64,000 nucleotides of DNA from Neobacillus driksii (lineage in GTDB: Bacteria > Bacillota > Bacilli > Bacillales > Cytobacillaceae), in contig NZ_JACCBX010000010.1 of assembly GCF_013409995.1 (NCBI RefSeq), positions 62,001-126,000 of the forward strand. The letters run 5' to 3'. This document shows positions 61,701 through 64,000 of this stretch, piece by piece (positions within the stretch are counted from its first letter, which is position 1; every line of letters begins with the position of its first letter). A model generated the notes under the pieces. The model made no database searches, was not told the origin of the DNA, and saw nothing but the letters and a program-made list of their open reading frames with translations. The translations under genes and the position numbers were made by a program.

Positions 61701-62101
61701 AAATGGAAGCTGTTGCTTTTCCAGCAGTTTACAAAAAATATTCTCACTTGATGGAACCCGGGGGGTTTGCTGTTATAGAAGGGAAAGTGGAGGAACGTGA
61801 AGGGAAGCTTCAATTTATTGTTCAACAAGCCTCTGAAATCGATACATGGTTGAATACAAAAACAAAGCAGGACTCAATATTATATTTAAAAATAGCCAAT
61901 GAAAAACAAGACGAGCACTCCCTAAACCACTTAAAACAATTATTTAAAGCAAATACTGGGCAAACGAAAGTAGTTTTACACTATGAAACCAGCAGGAAAA
62001 CGATCAGACTGGGTAGTGAGTTTATGATTCACCCAAGCGATAATCTCATGAAAGGATTACGTGATTTTCTGGGAACAGACAATGTAGTTTTAAAAGAATA
62101 A
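58739..62101 (+). CDS. dnaE: DNA polymerase III alpha subunit DnaE
   Basis: A 1120-residue family C polymerase; in Firmicutes DnaE extends lagging-strand primers before PolC takes over. It begins with a PHP domain (FIHLHVYSAYSLL), then PGRGSAAGS and the catalytic PDIDIDFPD (Asp386, Asp388). An HhH-type region and an OB-fold domain (about 950-1040; GVYITSIRKIRTKKGDSMAF) follow. GGAAGGGGTG precedes ATG 58739. The PHP histidine pattern is degenerate, as usual for DnaE1. Confidence 0.96.
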   Translation: MSFIHLHVYSAYSLLTSTASVQELVHNAKKKGFKAIALTDRNVMYGSIEFYKLCLKNNIQPIMGLTVDVESEHREEESFPLVLLAENEKGFKNLLKISSAVQTKAATGIPFKWLKHYAEGLIAISPGIEGEIEQNLLSNQPEEAIAIIKKLQLIFGKKSFFLCVQNHHLEDEAIVTKRIQGIAEELSIPLVATNRVHYIDQEDMFAHECLLAIKNGDKLQDEHRERLESDQFYLKSANEMVEAFPELPEALENSITIARRCMVNIELNKTYLPEYPTENKLSAEDYLEILCQKGLKERFTSPSKEHYERLSYELSVINSMKFSNYFLIVWDFMRYAREHGILTGPGRGSAAGSLVAYVLYITDVDPLSHQLLFERFLNPERISMPDIDIDFPDHRRDEVIEYVAKKYGELHVAQIVTFGTMAAKGALRDVGRAFGLNTKELEQLSRRIPARLGISLKDAYKESQPLRAFIDESPMNRKLYETALKLEGLPRHTSTHAAGVVISEKQLIELIPIQQGHNQVYLTQYSMEHLEEIGLLKMDFLGLRNLSLIESILSSIQKKTGRKVDIKTISLNDEKTFELLARGETTGIFQLESDGMRKVLSRLQPSRFEDIVAVNALYRPGPMENIPLFIDRKHGNEAVEYPHEDLKPILENTYGVIVYQEQIMQIASKMAGFSLGEADLLRRAVGKKQKDVLDRERNHFVQGALKKGYNVALANDIYDLIVRFANYGFNRSHAVAYSLIAYQLAYLKANYPLYFMAGLLTSAIGNETKIAQYILETKQKDIEILPPSINYSGFSFQVERSGVRYSLAAIKSVGAAALREIFQARKSKKFEDLFDFCTRVSSKAINRKTLEVLVHSGSFDEFKEDRAVLLASLDVALEHAQLFKVDESSQVELFHEEFQLKPKYVQVDPIRLEDKLAFEKEALGFYLSDHPVSIFEKRLKQAGANALFEFSANQRRAAAGVYITSIRKIRTKKGDSMAFLNVSDSSGEMEAVAFPAVYKKYSHLMEPGGFAVIEGKVEEREGKLQFIVQQASEIDTWLNTKTKQDSILYLKIANEKQDEHSLNHLKQLFKANTGQTKVVLHYETSRKTIRLGSEFMIHPSDNLMKGLRDFLGTDNVVLKE

Positions 62102-62104
62102 TTC

Positions 62105-62132
62105 TTTACAACTCTTGCAGATGTGTTATAGT
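62105..62132 (+). promoter_or_regulatory. SigA-type promoter of ytsJ
   Basis: TTTACA, 16-base spacer, TATAGT; start at about 62139. Confidence 0.65.
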
Positions 62133-62148
62133 GGTAAATGAAGATGGT

Positions 62149-62161
62149 GTGGTCTGACCAC
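62149..62161. promoter_or_regulatory. FadR/GntR-type operator palindrome
   Basis: GTGGTCTGACCAC is a perfect 13-base palindrome that contains TGGTCTGACCA, matching the TGGTnnnACCA half-sites of GntR/FadR-subfamily regulators. It lies about 10-20 bases after the predicted ytsJ start point, where a bound repressor would block transcription. A GntR/FadR gene lies directly downstream of ytsJ. Binding is inferred. Confidence 0.6.
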
Positions 62162-62229
62162 TAAAAAACAGACTATGATTCATTGTATTTATCGATATCT
62201 TTTTGTACTAATTGAAGGGGTGACATATC

Positions 62230-63468
62230 TTGACATTACGGGAAGAAGCACTACATATGCATCGAATTAATAAGGGAAAGCTTGAGTCAAAATCAAAAGT
62301 ACCAGTAAGAAATGCCAAGGATTTAAGTTTAGCGTATTCTCCGGGCGTTGCCGAACCGTGTAAAGATATTTATGAAAAGCCTGAAACGGTTTACGATTAC
62401 ACAATGAAAGGCAATATGGTTGCTGTAGTTACTGATGGTACAGCAGTGTTAGGTCTTGGTAACATTGGACCAGAAGCTGCGCTCCCTGTAATGGAAGGGA
62501 AAGCAGTTTTATTCAAAAGCTTTGCCGGCGTCGATGCCTTCCCAATTTGTTTAAACACAACCGATGTAGAGAAGATTATTGAAACTGTTAAGTTGCTCGA
62601 GCCAACATTTGGCGGCGTGAATCTTGAAGATATCGCTGCACCAAATTGCTTTGTTATCGAGGAACGATTAAAAAAAGAAGCGAATATTCCTGTTTTCCAT
62701 GATGATCAACATGGTACCGCTATTGTTACAGCAGCTGGTCTTGTTAACGCTCTTAAGCTGATTGACAAAAAAATCACTGAAATCAAAGTGGTCGCAAATG
62801 GTGCTGGAGCTGCTGGAATTGCCATTATAAAATTATTACACAGCTATGGGGTTCGAGATATTGTTATGTGTGATACGAAGGGTGCCATTTACGAAGGACG
62901 TCCGCAAGGTATGAATGACGTTAAGGCAGAGGTTGCAAAATTCACAAATCGTGATAATCTTACTGGTAGCCTTGAAGATGTAATAAAAGGTGCTGATGTA
63001 TTTATTGGTGTATCGGTTGAAGGTGCTTTAACAAAAGAAATGGTTGCTTCAATGAACAAAGATGCAATCATATTTGCTATGGCAAACCCTAATCCAGAAA
63101 TTATGCCACAGGCAGCAAAAGAAGCGGGAGCAAGAGTGGTAGGAACGGGTAGATCTGATTTTCCAAACCAGGTAAATAATGTCCTAGCCTTCCCTGGAAT
63201 TTTCCGTGGTGCTCTAGATGTCCGTGCCACACACATAAACGAGGCAATGAAAGTGGCAGCCGTTGAGGCAATAGCCAGTTTAATAAATGAATCTGAATTA
63301 GATGAGGATTATGTCATCCCTGCACCATTTGATCCTCGTGTTGCTCCGGCTGTTGCTGCTGCAGTAGCAAAAGCAGCCATGGAAACAGGTGTTGCACGTA
63401 TTAAGGTTGACCCTGAAGATATAAAAGAAAAAACAATGAGGCTCGCTATCATAGGTAAAAGTGAGTGA
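62230..63468 (+). CDS. ytsJ: NADP-dependent malic enzyme YtsJ
   Basis: A 412-residue decarboxylating malate dehydrogenase. It has the metal-binding VFHDDQHGTA, VTDGTAVLGLGNIGP, the Rossmann motif NGAGAAGIAI and an ANPNPEIMPQAA loop. B. subtilis YtsJ is the main NADPH-making malic enzyme. TTG 62230 follows AAGGGGTG. It is followed by a FadR-type regulator and, in relatives, by accDA. Confidence 0.93.
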   Translation: MTLREEALHMHRINKGKLESKSKVPVRNAKDLSLAYSPGVAEPCKDIYEKPETVYDYTMKGNMVAVVTDGTAVLGLGNIGPEAALPVMEGKAVLFKSFAGVDAFPICLNTTDVEKIIETVKLLEPTFGGVNLEDIAAPNCFVIEERLKKEANIPVFHDDQHGTAIVTAAGLVNALKLIDKKITEIKVVANGAGAAGIAIIKLLHSYGVRDIVMCDTKGAIYEGRPQGMNDVKAEVAKFTNRDNLTGSLEDVIKGADVFIGVSVEGALTKEMVASMNKDAIIFAMANPNPEIMPQAAKEAGARVVGTGRSDFPNQVNNVLAFPGIFRGALDVRATHINEAMKVAAVEAIASLINESELDEDYVIPAPFDPRVAPAVAAAVAKAAMETGVARIKVDPEDIKEKTMRLAIIGKSE

Positions 63469-63475
63469 TTGTTAA

Positions 63476-64000
63476 GTGACGAATACTAAAGTATATCTTG
63501 AGATTGTGAAACAGCTAAGAGAGATGATAGCTGCAGATAATTTGAAATCTGGAGATAAAATCCCATCTGAGCGGGAATTATCAGAGCGCCTGAATGTCGG
63601 GCGCTCTTCCGTTCGGGAAGCATTAAGAGCATTAGAACTGTTAGGCTTAATCGAAACGAGACGCGGTGAAGGCACCTTTATACGCGATTTTCGAGGAAAT
63701 CAACTTGTACAGCTGCTGGGGACCTTTATTCTTCAGGATGAAAAGGCAAAGTTAGACGTTATTGAAACAAAGAACCTAATAGAAATGGATCTTCTTCGGT
63801 TAGTCCTAAATCGAGCGGATGAACAGCAGGTAGTAAAGCTAAAGAGCTTGGTAAAAGCCAAACAATTAAATGATGATCAATTCTTTTATGAACTTATTGA
63901 ACTAGCAGACAATTATCTGTTTTCAAGAATATGGTTAATATTAAAGGACTATCACCATTCTTTGAGTTTACAAAACGAGGAGTACAATCGTGATAGCTAT
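63476..64000 (+). CDS. GntR/FadR-family regulator (cut by window end)
   Basis: The first 175 residues of a GntR-family regulator. The winged helix (about 10-70) has LKSGDKIPSERELSERLNVG and SSVREALRALELLGLIETRR, followed by the start of a FCD-type helical effector domain. GTG 63476, eight bases after the ytsJ stop, is the likely start, so the two are probably co-transcribed. The palindrome in the ytsJ leader fits its expected site. Its effector is unknown; by context malate, pyruvate or fatty-acid metabolism. Confidence 0.85.
   Translation, partial: MTNTKVYLEIVKQLREMIAADNLKSGDKIPSERELSERLNVGRSSVREALRALELLGLIETRRGEGTFIRDFRGNQLVQLLGTFILQDEKAKLDVIETKNLIEMDLLRLVLNRADEQQVVKLKSLVKAKQLNDDQFFYELIELADNYLFSRIWLILKDYHHSLSLQNEEYNRDSY

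Noticed and set aside
1..64000. tRNA or rRNA genes, CRISPR arrays and intact IS transposases
   Set aside because: No cloverleaf or rRNA-like sequence, no direct-repeat/spacer array and no full transposase frame was seen; only stubs and MITE-like repeats are present.

Overview
The window is chromosomal DNA of a low-GC, endospore-forming member of the Bacillaceae (Bacillus sensu lato, perhaps Neobacillus or a relative). Supporting signs are the sporulation genes (an alpha/beta SASP, ytfJ, ytrI/ytrH, refZ), bacillithiol-era redox genes (ytxJ, tpx), a T-box leader, B. subtilis-like gene order and strong GGAGG ribosome binding sites. Most of the DNA is conserved backbone corresponding to the amyX-ytmP-trmB to dnaE-ytsJ part of the B. 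subtilis chromosome.

Layout. 1-9.6 kb: 3' end of a pullulanase, ytmP, ytzH, trmB, ytnP, a PepSY protein, an M42 peptidase, a DUF84 NTPase, a lipoprotein, ytpP, ytpQ and sftA. 9.8-16.6 kb: murC, an M29 aminopeptidase, the ytxG-ytxH-ytxJ stress group, aroA and ccpA. 16.6-25.6 kb: acsA divergent from acuABC (acetate activation and its acetylation control), a class A PBP, and T-box-controlled tyrS. 25.6-30.7 kb: an accessory segment. 30.7-46.6 kb: rpsD, a methionine gamma-lyase, fRMsr, refZ, ezrA, nifZ-thiI, a SASP, ytcI, nadK2, sppA-yteJ, ytfI-ytfJ, tpx and ytxK. 46.8-64 kb: ackA, an EcsC-family gene, moaB, a Usp, ald, a structured RNA, an M24 peptidase, ytkL, ytoI, nrnA, ytrI/ytrH, dnaE, ytsJ and the start of a GntR/FadR regulator.

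The accessory segment between tyrS and rpsD is the most unusual part. It carries an aromatic-acid-type MFS transporter and both subunits of a Rieske ring-hydroxylating oxygenase, but no ferredoxin, reductase, dihydrodiol dehydrogenase or regulator. Each end has what reads as the C-terminal stub of a tyrosine recombinase. G-rich arm-like repeats and an 11-bp repeat shared with the rpsD terminator lie there too. I read this as the decayed remains of an integrated element that left catabolic cargo.

Other non-gene structure includes a family of nested, MITE-like repeats with GGCTGTGTTAA ends. There are four copies, one of which has a perfect 8-bp target duplication. There is also a ~52-bp tandem array after tyrS, a likely 6S RNA after ald, and a perfect GTGGTCTGACCAC palindrome in the ytsJ leader that fits the FadR-type regulator encoded just downstream. 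Functionally the backbone links carbon overflow and acetate metabolism (ccpA, acsA, acuABC, ackA, ytsJ), wall and division functions (murC, PBP, ezrA, sftA, refZ) and RNA/DNA processing (trmB, nrnA, dnaE).
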